A stretch of DNA of 64,000 nt, from contig JBJLFR010000034.1 of assembly GCA_045565285.1 (NCBI GenBank), forward strand, positions 1 to 64,000, written 5' to 3'. Every line of letters starts with the position of its first letter. The stretch's first letter is position 1. Positions 26,752 through 36,495 of this stretch are shown piece after piece. This stretch comes from CACIIZ01 sp045565285. GTDB taxonomy: Bacteria > Pseudomonadota > Alphaproteobacteria > Rhodobacterales > Rhodobacteraceae. The notes below the pieces were generated by a model. It had not been told where the DNA came from. It did no database searches and was given only the letters and a program-made list of their open reading frames with translations. Both the position numbers and the translations under genes were made by a program.

Positions 26752-28443
26752 ATGATTTATTTTCTTAACTGGTTAAGAAGTATCAGAGTAAGTAATCTGA
26801 TATTTATTTTTTTTCTGCCATTTATTATATATTTCATGGCAATATCTAGGAATTATGGCAAAGCTCTAAAATCAATTTTAGGTATAGAAGATAATGCTTT
26901 ATCTTTACTTTTAGCTTTCTTGCTTTTAGCACTAATTGGAATTTTTGGATTTGTTGTTTCCCTTAAATTATACAAAAGCATCAGGCTGGATGTAGAAATT
27001 AAAGAAAGGGAAACAAGCTATCGAACTGCATTTATATTTTTATTAATAAAAATTGTATTAATATTTATTATTATAAATCTATCAGTATTAAATCCATATA
27101 TTATCTCAGTAGCTGTCAATTCTTTTGATGCTAGGACTACAGACTGGATAATTATGGAAAACCAAAGTTTTGTTTTAGAAACATCCTTCCAGAATTTTAT
27201 TATAAATAGAGTAAGACAGTGTTTTTTAATTTATGGCTTTATTTCATTATTATTTTTGTCTTATCTAATATTTTTAAAAAGTACTCTCAATTCTTCAATT
27301 GGTAAATTTTTAATTTTTATTACAGGTTTTACAGGTTTTATAATCGCTTTTTACGTTATAATGATTGCACATGCTGGCTTTTCATTAGGTTTAGCAATTA
27401 CACTGAGAGCTGCATTTTTTGCCTACACCTTAGCAAGTATTTTGGGATTATTTTGGGCTCTATTAAGTAAATTAAAACCAAACAATAATGCCTCCTTAAT
27501 ATATATTCTTTTAGGTTTTATTTTAATATCATTAGGAATTTATAGCTTTTCAAAGCCTCATCAATTTGTTTCTCTTTATGGAAGTTTAGAAGGGAAAATA
27601 GGTATAGTTTCTGGAACACCACAAACTATTTCAGATCAAGTAAGATATGGAGATTTTTTATCTCAAAAACCAAAGAAACCATTTAAAATTAGATCTATAA
27701 AAACGACTGAGCAAGCTATTGATCTTTTTGAAAAGGGTAAAGTTTCAGCAATTCTAATATCTTCCAATTTTAATAAAAAATATCAGATAATATGGGAAAC
27801 AAATTATTTACCCTCTGAAGATAAAAACTTAGCAATTTTCTCAACAATAGTAGGCTTCTTTTTTGTCTTAATAGTCTTGATTGGTCGATTAACCAAAATG
27901 CATCCATTAGCTATCTTTTCAGATTTTTTTGTAGATACCATACGAGGTGTACCAATGTTGGTAATTATCTTATACATAGGTTTACCTTTAGCAGGTGCAA
28001 TTAAGAGTGCCTCAGGGGGTTATATAGATATGCAAATGATGACACGCGGAATAATAGCAATTGGAATAGGTTATTCTGCATACATGGCAGAAATTTTTAG
28101 AGCTGGAATAGAGGCAGTCCCAAAAGGCCAAATAGAGGCAGCAAGAACTTTAGGTTTAAAAGAACTTTATATTGCTAGATTAATTATATTACCTCAAGCA
28201 ATTGCAATTGTTTTACCAGCTTTGGGTAATGAGTTTATAGCAATGCTAAAGGATACTTCTCTTGTTTCTATATTATCAGTTAGAGACATAACGCAAAGAA
28301 TGAGGGAATTCCAAGCCCAAAGTTTCCTTCCTTTTGAACCCTTTAATACGGCTGCTTTATTGTATATACTTCTTACATTGTTAGCAGCAAGTAGTATTAA
28401 GTCACTAGAAAAAATTGTAAATAAAGACAAAGAAAATAAATAA
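26752..28443 (+). CDS. Amino-acid ABC transporter permease with embedded solute-binding-like segment
   Basis: 563 residues from the ATG at 26752; an in-frame GTG at 26716 lies inside the upstream hairpin and is less likely. Typical His/Glu permeases have about 220-350 residues. Several N-terminal hydrophobic helices (to about residue 205) precede HAGFSLGLAITLRAAFFAYTLAS, the normal start of the permease core. Residues about 270-355 form a soluble segment resembling one lobe of an SBP family 3 domain (LEGKIGIVSGTPQTI, TTEQAIDLFEKGKVSAILIS). The core then resumes with DTIRGVPMLVIILYIGLP and the EAA motif EIFRAGIEAVPKGQIEAARTLGL. No matching ATPase gene is adjacent. Confidence 0.88.
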   Translation: MIYFLNWLRSIRVSNLIFIFFLPFIIYFMAISRNYGKALKSILGIEDNALSLLLAFLLLALIGIFGFVVSLKLYKSIRLDVEIKERETSYRTAFIFLLIKIVLIFIIINLSVLNPYIISVAVNSFDARTTDWIIMENQSFVLETSFQNFIINRVRQCFLIYGFISLLFLSYLIFLKSTLNSSIGKFLIFITGFTGFIIAFYVIMIAHAGFSLGLAITLRAAFFAYTLASILGLFWALLSKLKPNNNASLIYILLGFILISLGIYSFSKPHQFVSLYGSLEGKIGIVSGTPQTISDQVRYGDFLSQKPKKPFKIRSIKTTEQAIDLFEKGKVSAILISSNFNKKYQIIWETNYLPSEDKNLAIFSTIVGFFFVLIVLIGRLTKMHPLAIFSDFFVDTIRGVPMLVIILYIGLPLAGAIKSASGGYIDMQMMTRGIIAIGIGYSAYMAEIFRAGIEAVPKGQIEAARTLGLKELYIARLIILPQAIAIVLPALGNEFIAMLKDTSLVSILSVRDITQRMREFQAQSFLPFEPFNTAALLYILLTLLAASSIKSLEKIVNKDKENK

Positions 28444-28512
28444 TTTGTATTGCTTTTTATTATTTAAAAAATCTTTAACTTTTTTTAATTTAAATAGGGT
28501 AGAATTTCAAAC

Positions 28513-29685
28513 ATGAAATTTTCAAAATTAACAGATCGAATTTCTGAACTTGGATCGGATAAATGGGTATTACATTTAGAAGCTAGAAAGTTAAAAAAAA
28601 ATAATTCAGATATTATTGAACTCACTATAGGTGAACCTGACCAACCTCCTTCAAAAAAATTAATAGAAAAATGTTATGAATCAATGAAGGCTGGTAGAAC
28701 TAAATATTCAAATGGCAGAGGTGAAGATATTTTACTCGACGCACTTGTAAAAAAATATCAAAAAAGAACTTCTTCAAAAGTTTCAAGAAATAATTTTTTA
28801 TGTCTGCCAGGAACACAAACTGCTCTCTTCGCATCAATCATGACCTTAGTTGAAGAAAAAGATGAAGTTCTAGTGGGAGATCCATACTACGCTACTTATG
28901 AAGGAATAATTAAATCGTCAGGAGCAACCTTAATTCCAATCCCTTTACGTGAAGAATATAATTTTTCATTACAAGAAAATGACCTTATAAAGAGAATATC
29001 CTCAAATAGTAAAGCCATACTACTTAATTATCCCCATAATCCTACTGGAGGTGTTTTAAGAAAAAAAGATTTATCGAAATTAGTTAATATTATTGAAAAA
29101 TATAATTTATGGATCATTTCTGATGAAGTCTACGAAGAGCTGGCTTTTAATGATGATTTTGTTTCTCCTCTTGAGATAAAGAGATTAGCTAAAAGAACAA
29201 TAGTTGTATCTTCAATTTCAAAAAGCCATGCATCGCCAGGTTTTCGATCAGGATGGGTTTTTGCATCTGAAGAAGTTATTAATAAAATGTTACCTCTAGC
29301 AGAAACTATGTTGTTTGGTAATCAACCATTTATCGCAGATATGACTGCCTATGCTATTTCTAATAAAAGTAAAATCGCGATTAAAATGAAAACCGATTAT
29401 GAGAGAAGGGCTAAGTTAGTTTGCAAAAAACTTACTAAAACAAAAAACATTCATCCAATTATGCCTAAATCTGGTATGTTTATTCTCATAAAATTAGAAC
29501 TTGAAAATTTAAGTGATGAGCAATTTGCTTGGCAACTTCTTCATAATAAGGGTGTTGCTGTTATGCCTGGATCTTCTTTTGGTCCTAATGGAAAAGGTTA
29601 TGTAAGATTAAGTTTAACCGTTCCAGACAAAGATTTAGAAAAAGCATGTGATAGAATAAATGAATATGTAAAAAAATTAATTTAG
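28513..29685 (+). CDS. Class I/II aminotransferase, AruH-like (arginine-pyruvate transaminase type)
   Basis: 390 residues of fold-type I PLP enzyme. LNYPHNPTGG and ISDEVYEELAF carry the Asn and Asp that position PLP, and Lys237 in SSISKSHASPGFRSGW forms the Schiff base; the C-terminal Arg region YVRLSLTV is present. Local sequence (WVLHLEARKL, LWIISDEVYEEL, SISKSHA) resembles Pseudomonas AruH, which converts L-arginine to 2-ketoarginine. The next gene resembles AruI, which supports that pairing. Another basic amino acid such as a methylated lysine is an alternative substrate. Confidence 0.8.
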   Translation: MKFSKLTDRISELGSDKWVLHLEARKLKKNNSDIIELTIGEPDQPPSKKLIEKCYESMKAGRTKYSNGRGEDILLDALVKKYQKRTSSKVSRNNFLCLPGTQTALFASIMTLVEEKDEVLVGDPYYATYEGIIKSSGATLIPIPLREEYNFSLQENDLIKRISSNSKAILLNYPHNPTGGVLRKKDLSKLVNIIEKYNLWIISDEVYEELAFNDDFVSPLEIKRLAKRTIVVSSISKSHASPGFRSGWVFASEEVINKMLPLAETMLFGNQPFIADMTAYAISNKSKIAIKMKTDYERRAKLVCKKLTKTKNIHPIMPKSGMFILIKLELENLSDEQFAWQLLHNKGVAVMPGSSFGPNGKGYVRLSLTVPDKDLEKACDRINEYVKKLI

Positions 29686-29694
29686 AATTATTCA

Positions 29695-31326
29695 ATGATA
29701 AAGAAAAATATTGATAATAAAAATTTTACAGTTGGAAGCGTTTTATTACCTTTATTAGAAGAATTAGGCGTTGACATTATTTTTGGAATACCTGGAGTAC
29801 ATACGGTTGAAATTTATCGAGGTATTAAAAAAACAAATATTAGACATATTACTCCACGTCATGAACAAGGTGCAGGTTTTATGGCTGATGGATATTTTAG
29901 GGCAAGTGGTAAGCCTGGAGTATGTCTAGTAATAACTGGTCCAGGTCTTACAAATATATTAACAGCAATGGCTCAAGCTAGAGCAGATTCTATTCCCATG
30001 TTAATTATTTCTTCTGTTAATCCTTATAATCAAAAAGATAATCAATCAGGTTTTCTTCACGAACTACCACATCAACAGAAGCTATTAAAAAAGATAGCTA
30101 TTAGTTCCATAATAGTTAAAAAGGCAAATGATCTAATTCCAGCAATTAAAAAATCCTTTATTAAAATGCTTGAAGAAAGGCCCGGACCTGTTCACTTAGA
30201 AATTCCAATTAATGTGCTTAATTATAAATACAAAAATTTTAAAAAACCTATTATTTCTATTAAGAAAAAAATTATTAAAGCACCCGGAAAAAAAATCAAA
30301 GAAATTGCAAATTACATTGCTAATGCTAAATATCCAATTTTTCTACTTGGGGGTGGTGCAAAAAAATGTGATCCATACATATTAAAGATATTAGAAAAGA
30401 TAAATGCTTATGTAATTACAACAATAAACGCAAGAGGTTTGCTTGGAGATCATTCTATGTGCATTCCAGCTAGCCCAACTCTTAAAACAATAAGGAAGGA
30501 ACTAAAAAAAGCAGACATAATACTTGCTATTGGAACAGAATTTGGGGAAACAGATTATGATATGTATAAGGATGGTAATTTTCCTAAATTAAAAAAATTA
30601 ATTCGGATTGACATAAGTAAAGATCAATTATTTAAAAATATAAAACCTCAATTAGCAATTAGAAGTAATGCAATTCTTTTTTGCAAAAAATTGTCTGAAA
30701 TTTTAAAGTTTAACAAAAACTATAATAAGTTGTTATTACAAACACCCAAAAAGGCAGAAAAAATTAGGAATCAATGTTTAAAGGAAATTGAACCTAAATT
30801 AAAATTACCATTAAGTTTAATCTCAACCATTTCAATTAATTTTCCCAACGCAATATTGGTTGGTGACAGCACTCAACCAGTATACGCTGGGAATCTTTTT
30901 ACTAATATAACTAAAGGAGGAAAATGGTTCAATTCAGCAACAGGATATGGTACTCTTGGATATGCCCCCCCTGCATCTATAGGTGCTAAATTAGCTCGAC
31001 CAAATACACCAGTAATTTGTATTGTAGGAGATGGAGGTGTGCAATTTTCTCTAAGTGAGTTGATGACTGCTTCTGATGAAATAGTCCCTGTAATTTTTAT
31101 AATTTGGAATAATTACGGTTATAAAGAAATAAAGGATTATATGTTTTCTGAAGACATAAATCCTATTGGTGTAGATTTAAAACCACCAAACTTTGAACTA
31201 CAAGCAAAATCATTTAACTTAAAATATTATGGTTTGATTAATAGAAATAATCTAGTTAGAACTCTAGATATAGCAATTAAAAACAATAGACCTTCAATAC
31301 TAGAAATTCTTGAAAATGAATATTAG
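29695..31326 (+). CDS. ThDP-dependent 2-keto acid decarboxylase, AruI-like (5-guanidino-2-oxopentanoate decarboxylase type)
   Basis: 543 residues of the acetolactate-synthase superfamily. Glu57 in TPRHEQGAGFMADGY activates ThDP; VGDGGVQFSLSELMTA with IIWNNYGY is the diphosphate/Mg motif. LPMLIISSVNP-like and FLHELPHQQKLLKKIA segments match AruI more than biosynthetic acetolactate synthases, and no small subunit or FAD-specific context is present. It lies nine bases after the AruH-like gene. Together they would convert arginine to 4-guanidinobutyraldehyde, provided the side-chain specificity is conserved. Confidence 0.8.
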   Translation: MIKKNIDNKNFTVGSVLLPLLEELGVDIIFGIPGVHTVEIYRGIKKTNIRHITPRHEQGAGFMADGYFRASGKPGVCLVITGPGLTNILTAMAQARADSIPMLIISSVNPYNQKDNQSGFLHELPHQQKLLKKIAISSIIVKKANDLIPAIKKSFIKMLEERPGPVHLEIPINVLNYKYKNFKKPIISIKKKIIKAPGKKIKEIANYIANAKYPIFLLGGGAKKCDPYILKILEKINAYVITTINARGLLGDHSMCIPASPTLKTIRKELKKADIILAIGTEFGETDYDMYKDGNFPKLKKLIRIDISKDQLFKNIKPQLAIRSNAILFCKKLSEILKFNKNYNKLLLQTPKKAEKIRNQCLKEIEPKLKLPLSLISTISINFPNAILVGDSTQPVYAGNLFTNITKGGKWFNSATGYGTLGYAPPASIGAKLARPNTPVICIVGDGGVQFSLSELMTASDEIVPVIFIIWNNYGYKEIKDYMFSEDINPIGVDLKPPNFELQAKSFNLKYYGLINRNNLVRTLDIAIKNNRPSILEILENEY

Positions 31327-31351
31327 CACTTAAATCATAAGGAATAATGTT

Positions 31352-32260
31352 ATGCCTTTAAATATGAATGCTGAAGTTTTTATTACTTGTGCTTTAACTG
31401 GGTCTGGAAGTACTCAAGAAAAAAGTAAATTTGTTCCCAGATCACCAAAAGAGATTGCCGAAGATGCTATTTTTGCAGCTAAGTCAGGCGCTGCAATAGT
31501 CCATTGTCATGTTAGAGATCCTAAAACAGGAAATCCATCAAGAAAGTTAGAATATTACAAAGAAGTTACTGAAAGAATAAGAGAATCTGATACTGATGTA
31601 GTTCTAAATCTAACTGCTGGAATGGGGGGGGATATGGTTTTTGGGCCAACCTCTAATCCTTTAAAATTAAGTAAAAGTACTGATATGATTGGAGCAGAGG
31701 AAAGAATAGAACACGTAGCAGTTTGTTTACCTGAAATATGTACACTAGATTGCGGTACTATGAATTTTGCAGAAGCTGATTATGTGATGACAAATACTCC
31801 TGGGATGTTAGAAAAAATGGGAAAACTTATAACTGATTTAGGAGTTATTCCCGAAATTGAAGCATTTGATACAGGACATCTATGGTATGCGAAAGAATTA
31901 GTATCAAAGGGTATCTTAGAAAGTCCTGCCCTTATTCAACTATGTATGGGAATTCCTTGGGGAGCTCCAAATGATTTAAATACATTCCTTGCTATGGTAA
32001 ATAATGTTCCTCAAAACTGGACTTGGTCAGCATTTTCGCTTGGTAAAAATCAAATGCCTTATGTGGCAGCAGCAGTGATTGCAGGTGGAAATGTAAGGGT
32101 TGGTTTAGAAGATAATTTGATGCTTTCTAAAGGAACTCTCGCTACTAATAAGTCTTTGGTGGAAAAAGCGGTAAAAATCATTGAAAATTTGGGAGGTAAA
32201 ATCCTCAAACCTCATGAAGTAAGAAAAAAACTTAACCTCAAAAAAAGAGCCCCAAATTGA
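31352..32260 (+). CDS. BKACE-family beta-keto acid cleavage enzyme, probable 3-dehydrocarnitine cleavage
   Basis: 302 residues of DUF849. Metal ligands are visible in VHCHVRDPKTGNPS; VCLPEICTLDCGTMNF, EAFDTGHLWYA and GNVRVGLEDNLMLSKG complete the family signature. BKACE enzymes transfer the acyl part of a beta-keto acid to acetyl-CoA, giving acetoacetate and a new CoA ester. Immediate overlap with a carnitine-dehydrogenase-like gene points to 3-dehydrocarnitine, yielding betainyl-CoA and acetoacetate. AAGGAATAATGTT precedes the ATG. Confidence 0.87.
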   Translation: MPLNMNAEVFITCALTGSGSTQEKSKFVPRSPKEIAEDAIFAAKSGAAIVHCHVRDPKTGNPSRKLEYYKEVTERIRESDTDVVLNLTAGMGGDMVFGPTSNPLKLSKSTDMIGAEERIEHVAVCLPEICTLDCGTMNFAEADYVMTNTPGMLEKMGKLITDLGVIPEIEAFDTGHLWYAKELVSKGILESPALIQLCMGIPWGAPNDLNTFLAMVNNVPQNWTWSAFSLGKNQMPYVAAAVIAGGNVRVGLEDNLMLSKGTLATNKSLVEKAVKIIENLGGKILKPHEVRKKLNLKKRAPN

Positions 32261-33240
32261 ATAATAAAATCAATAATATTGCTTGTATTGGATGTGGAAC
32301 TATTGGTGCAGGATGGGTTGCTAGATTGTTAGTTAACGAAATAAGAGTTAAAATATATGATCCTACTCCTTATCCAGAAACCAGACTAGAAACAGTAATC
32401 AAAAATACAAAAAAAGCTTATAAAAATCTATTCCCCCAAAAAAAAATAAATTTTAGAAATTTTGAATTTTTCAATGAAATTTTACCTGCTATTGAAAATT
32501 CAGACTTAATTATCGAAAGTGTTCCTGAAAGATTAGAGACCAAAAAAAAGATATATAAAAATGTAGAAGAGGTTTGTTCAAATCAAACAATTATTGCTTC
32601 ATCTACTTCAGGAATTAAACCAACAGATTTGCAATGTGGAATGAAAAATCCCGAAAGATTGATCGTTACACATCCATTTAACCCTGTTTATCTCATACCG
32701 TTGGTGGAAGTAGTGGGTGGAAATAAAACAAATCATCAATCAATAAAAAAAGTAATTTATTTTTTAAATTCTATTAATATGAAACCCATTCATTTAAAAA
32801 AAGAAATAGAAGCATTTGTTGCTGATAGGCTATTAGAGGCTATTTGGAGAGAATCTCTTTGGCTTATCAAAGATGGTATTTGTACTACCAAAGAACTTGA
32901 TGATATTGTTCGCTATGGATTTGGTCTGCGGTATGCACAAATGGGGGTTTTCCAAACTTATAGAACAGCAGCTGGAGGAGGTGGAATGCGCCAGTTTTTA
33001 GAGCATTTTGGACCATGTTTATCATGGCCATGGACTAAACTTATGGACGTACCTGAATTCAATAATGAGCTCATTGAGCTCATTACTAATCAGTCTGATG
33101 AACAAGCAAAAGGATTAAGCGTTACTGATCTAGAACAAATCCGAGATAAAAATTTAGTTGAGATTCAAAAGGCCTTAGAAAAAAATAATTATGGAGCAGG
33201 CAAATTAATAAAAAAAGCGAGATTGAAAAGTAGTCCCTAG
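32257..33240 (+). CDS. cdhA: L-carnitine 3-dehydrogenase
   Basis: 327 residues of the 3-hydroxyacyl-CoA dehydrogenase fold. The NAD motif is CIGCGTIGAGWVARLL; catalytic context is VTHPFNPVYLIPLVEVVGG, and FVADRLLEAIWRESLWLIKDG plus RYGFGLRYAQMGVFQTYRTAAG closely follow the bacterial carnitine dehydrogenase pattern. It oxidises L-carnitine to 3-dehydrocarnitine, the BKACE substrate. The start is a TTG overlapping the upstream stop by four bases (TTGA), implying coupled translation. I see no CdhB-type thioesterase next to it. Confidence 0.88.
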   Translation: MNNKINNIACIGCGTIGAGWVARLLVNEIRVKIYDPTPYPETRLETVIKNTKKAYKNLFPQKKINFRNFEFFNEILPAIENSDLIIESVPERLETKKKIYKNVEEVCSNQTIIASSTSGIKPTDLQCGMKNPERLIVTHPFNPVYLIPLVEVVGGNKTNHQSIKKVIYFLNSINMKPIHLKKEIEAFVADRLLEAIWRESLWLIKDGICTTKELDDIVRYGFGLRYAQMGVFQTYRTAAGGGGMRQFLEHFGPCLSWPWTKLMDVPEFNNELIELITNQSDEQAKGLSVTDLEQIRDKNLVEIQKALEKNNYGAGKLIKKARLKSSP

Positions 33241-33260
33241 AGTTATATTGGAGATAATAT

Positions 33261-34427
33261 ATGGAATTTAGCTTGAGTGAAGAACAAAAACTCATAATTC
33301 ATACAACAAAAAAATTTGTGGAATCAGAGTTATTTCCTCATGAAGAACAAGTAGAAAAAACTGGTCACTTGCCAATAGAAGTTATTAAAGAAATTCAAGC
33401 TAAGGCAATAAAAGCTGGTATTTATGCAGCCAATATACCCCTAGAATATGGTGGAGGTGGATTAGATACTTTAACCTGGCTTCTTTACGAAAAAGAATTA
33501 GGAAAAGCTAATTATGCTTTACATTGGACTTGTGTTGCAAGACCGTCAAATATTTTATGTGCAGGAACTAAGGATCAAAAAGAAAAATATTTAAAACCAT
33601 GTATAGAAGGTAAAAAGTGGGATTGCTTGGCAATGACTGAACCTAATGCAGGTTCTGATTTGAGAGGTATGACTGCATCTGCTAAACAAACTCCAACTGG
33701 GGATTGGTTATTAAATGGGACAAAACATTTCATTAGCCATGCAGATATTGCCGATTTCACTATTGCTTTTATGGCTTCAGGTGTTGAAGAAACTAAAAAA
33801 GGGCCAAAAAAATTGATTACTGCGTTTTTTGTAGATAAAGGTACTCCAGGTTTCAGCATTAGAGAAGGATATGAAAATGTTTCTCATAAAGGATATACGA
33901 ATTCAATATTAGAATTTTCAGATGTAAAAATACCAAAGGAATCTGTACTTGGAGAAGTGCATAAAGGATTTGAAGTAGCTAATAAATGGTTGGGGGCAAC
34001 TAGATTACAGGTTGGAGCTACTTGTCTTGGAAGAGCCGAAAGAGCTTTTGGTCACGCTATAGAATGGGCTGCAACTAGGCAACAGTTTGGACAAACGATT
34101 GGTAAATTCCAAGGTACTTCTTTTAAATTATCAGATATGGCTACGGAACTTAAAGCTGCTGAATTATTAATTTTAGAAGCAGGTTGGAAATATGATCAAG
34201 GAATTGCTACAGACTCTGATATGGCAATGGCAAAACTAAAAGCTTCTGAGATGTTAGCTATGGTTTCTGATGAAGCAATTCAAATTCACGGTGGTATGGG
34301 ACTAATGACGGAACTTCCACTTGAGAGAATTTGGAGAGATGCTAGGCTTGAGAGAATTTGGGAAGGAACATCAGAAATTCAGCGTCATATTATATCAAGA
34401 TCACTGCTTAGGCCCTTTGAGAATTAA
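33261..34427 (+). CDS. Acyl-CoA dehydrogenase, probable gamma-butyrobetainyl-CoA dehydrogenase
   Basis: 388 residues. FAD/acyl-CoA motifs CLAMTEPNAGSDLRGM, FISHADIADFTIAFMASG, ATRQQFGQTIGKFQ and the C-terminal RIWEGTSEIQRHI, which holds the catalytic Glu of short/medium-chain members, are all present. Position between carnitine dehydrogenase and a CaiD-like hydratase suggests it desaturates gamma-butyrobetainyl-CoA to crotonobetainyl-CoA. TTGGAG lies upstream of the ATG, and the stop overlaps the next start by one base. Confidence 0.85.
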   Translation: MEFSLSEEQKLIIHTTKKFVESELFPHEEQVEKTGHLPIEVIKEIQAKAIKAGIYAANIPLEYGGGGLDTLTWLLYEKELGKANYALHWTCVARPSNILCAGTKDQKEKYLKPCIEGKKWDCLAMTEPNAGSDLRGMTASAKQTPTGDWLLNGTKHFISHADIADFTIAFMASGVEETKKGPKKLITAFFVDKGTPGFSIREGYENVSHKGYTNSILEFSDVKIPKESVLGEVHKGFEVANKWLGATRLQVGATCLGRAERAFGHAIEWAATRQQFGQTIGKFQGTSFKLSDMATELKAAELLILEAGWKYDQGIATDSDMAMAKLKASEMLAMVSDEAIQIHGGMGLMTELPLERIWRDARLERIWEGTSEIQRHIISRSLLRPFEN

Positions 34428-36481
34428 TGACTTCTTATAACCTCAAGAGATTATTACAACCAAAATCGATTGTACTATTTGGTGGATTGTGGGTTGAAAA
34501 TGTTGTAACCCAAATTAAACATTCCAGCTTCAAAGGAGAAGTATGGCCTGTAAACCCGTCTAGAAAAACTATTGCTGGTTATAAATGTTATAATGATATT
34601 TCTGAATTACCAGGTGTGCCAGACGCTGCATTTATAGGTGTAAATAGAAATAAGACTTCTGAAATCTTAGAAAAATTAAACCATATTGGTTGCGGTGGAG
34701 CAACTTGTTTTGCAGCAGGCTTTTCTGAGGTAGATAACACTGGAAAAAAATTACAAGAAAACCTTTCAAAAGTTTCTCAAAATATGCCATTCTTGGGACC
34801 CAATTGTTATGGTTTTATAAATTATTTAGATCATGTCTATATGTGGCCGGACCAACATGGGGGTAAAGAAGTAGAAACGGGTGTGGCGATTATTGCACAA
34901 TCATCTAATATAGCAATAAATCTTACAATGCATTCTAGAAGCACTCCAATTGCCTATGTTTTAACAACTGGAAATCAAGAAAAAATTGATATTTCAGATC
35001 TTGGACTAGCAATGATTAATGATAAAAGAGTAACAGCAATTGGTATATATATAGAAGGTTTTAAGGATATAAGGAAATTTGAACAAATGGCCTTTGTTGC
35101 ACTGCAACATAATATACCTATAATCGTTCTAAAATCAGGCAAAACAGATTTGAGTAAAAAACAGAGTTTTTCTCATACTGCTTCTATAACTGGAGATTCT
35201 GATATTTCTTCCGCCTTTCTAAAGAGACTTGGAATAATAGAAGTAGATGATTTAGAGATTTTTCTAGAAAGTCTAAAAGTATTAAATTTCAATGGTAGAC
35301 TTGAAAATAATAGTTTAGTTTCAGTAAGTTGTTCTGGTGGAGAAGCAAGCTTAGTTTCAGACCTATGCGCGCATACATCATTAAAATTTCCAAAATTTTC
35401 AAAAGCAAAGTCAGCCAACATTCGTCAATTATTAGGCAACCTTGTTAAAATAAGTAATCCACTTGATTACCATACTTTCATATGGGGTAATCAAGAAAAA
35501 ATGAATAAACTTTTTATATCAATTTGTGAAAATACAAAAGATCTAATTATTTTTGTTTTTGATGTTCCTAGGCATGACAGATGTGATCCAAGTAGTTTTG
35601 ACTGCGGAATTAAAGCTATAATTAATGCAAAGAACAAAACTAAAGCTAAAATTGCAGTAATATCATCGCTTAGTGAAAGCATGACAGAAGAGTTGGCAGA
35701 AGTCTTTGTACAAAACCAAATTCTTCCCTTGTGTGGACTGAAAGTTGGACTTAGATCATTAGAAATTGCATATAAAAGTTATTTATATGCTAAATTAGTA
35801 GAATTTACTGAAATATTATACAAAGAAAAAACTCCCAGAAAAAATAAGAAAGTTTTACAAGAAATAGATTCAAAAAAAATACTTAAAAGCTTAGGGGTAC
35901 CCATTCCTAGATCTATTGTCTCTAGTACATCTAAATTAAAAGAAACCGATTATTCAATAAAAAAATTAAAATATCCTATAGTTTTAAAAGGTACTGGCAG
36001 CCATCATAAAACTGATGAAGGATTAGTTTTTCTTAATATCAAATCTAAAAAAGAGCTAATTAAAGTCAAAGAAAAAATAAAAGGAGAAGTATTAATTGAA
36101 GAAATGATTGAACCTATCAGTTTAGAATTATTAATTGGTTTTACAAGAGATGCAACAGGTTTGACGGCCTTAACTATAGCACAAGGTGGTGTTTATAGTG
36201 AATTATTCTCAAGAACTAAACATTCTCATAACTTAATTATTTTACCCCTAACTAAAAATTCTATTAAACACGCTCTAAAAGCTTTGGATATTTATCCCAT
36301 TTTTGAAGGATACCGAGGTCTTCCAAAAGCAAATTTAGAAAAGACTATTGAAGTTATTATAAAAATATCCACACTTATTGAAAAAAATAAAAAATATATA
36401 GAAGAAATCGAGATTAATCCTCTTATTATAACACCACACAATGCCTATGCAGCAGATGCATTAATTTCTATAAAAAAGTAA
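34427..36481 (+). CDS. ADP-forming acyl-CoA synthetase (CoA-binding / succinyl-CoA synthetase-like / ATP-grasp)
   Basis: 684 residues. The N-terminal CoA-binding domain (IVLFGGLWVENVVTQI, GPNCYGFINY) is followed by succinyl-CoA-synthetase-like domains with the phospho-His candidate in SFSHTASITGDSD, and from about residue 475 by an ATP-grasp domain (IPRSIVSSTSKLKE, YPIVLKGTGSHHKTDEGLV, EEIEINPLII). It links a carboxylate to CoA with ADP and phosphate as products. In context it should activate gamma-butyrobetaine (or an analogue), replacing the AMP-forming CaiC-type ligase. Confidence 0.85.
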   Translation: MTSYNLKRLLQPKSIVLFGGLWVENVVTQIKHSSFKGEVWPVNPSRKTIAGYKCYNDISELPGVPDAAFIGVNRNKTSEILEKLNHIGCGGATCFAAGFSEVDNTGKKLQENLSKVSQNMPFLGPNCYGFINYLDHVYMWPDQHGGKEVETGVAIIAQSSNIAINLTMHSRSTPIAYVLTTGNQEKIDISDLGLAMINDKRVTAIGIYIEGFKDIRKFEQMAFVALQHNIPIIVLKSGKTDLSKKQSFSHTASITGDSDISSAFLKRLGIIEVDDLEIFLESLKVLNFNGRLENNSLVSVSCSGGEASLVSDLCAHTSLKFPKFSKAKSANIRQLLGNLVKISNPLDYHTFIWGNQEKMNKLFISICENTKDLIIFVFDVPRHDRCDPSSFDCGIKAIINAKNKTKAKIAVISSLSESMTEELAEVFVQNQILPLCGLKVGLRSLEIAYKSYLYAKLVEFTEILYKEKTPRKNKKVLQEIDSKKILKSLGVPIPRSIVSSTSKLKETDYSIKKLKYPIVLKGTGSHHKTDEGLVFLNIKSKKELIKVKEKIKGEVLIEEMIEPISLELLIGFTRDATGLTALTIAQGGVYSELFSRTKHSHNLIILPLTKNSIKHALKALDIYPIFEGYRGLPKANLEKTIEVIIKISTLIEKNKKYIEEIEINPLIITPHNAYAADALISIKK

Positions 36482-36495
36482 CACCTGAGGTTCTC

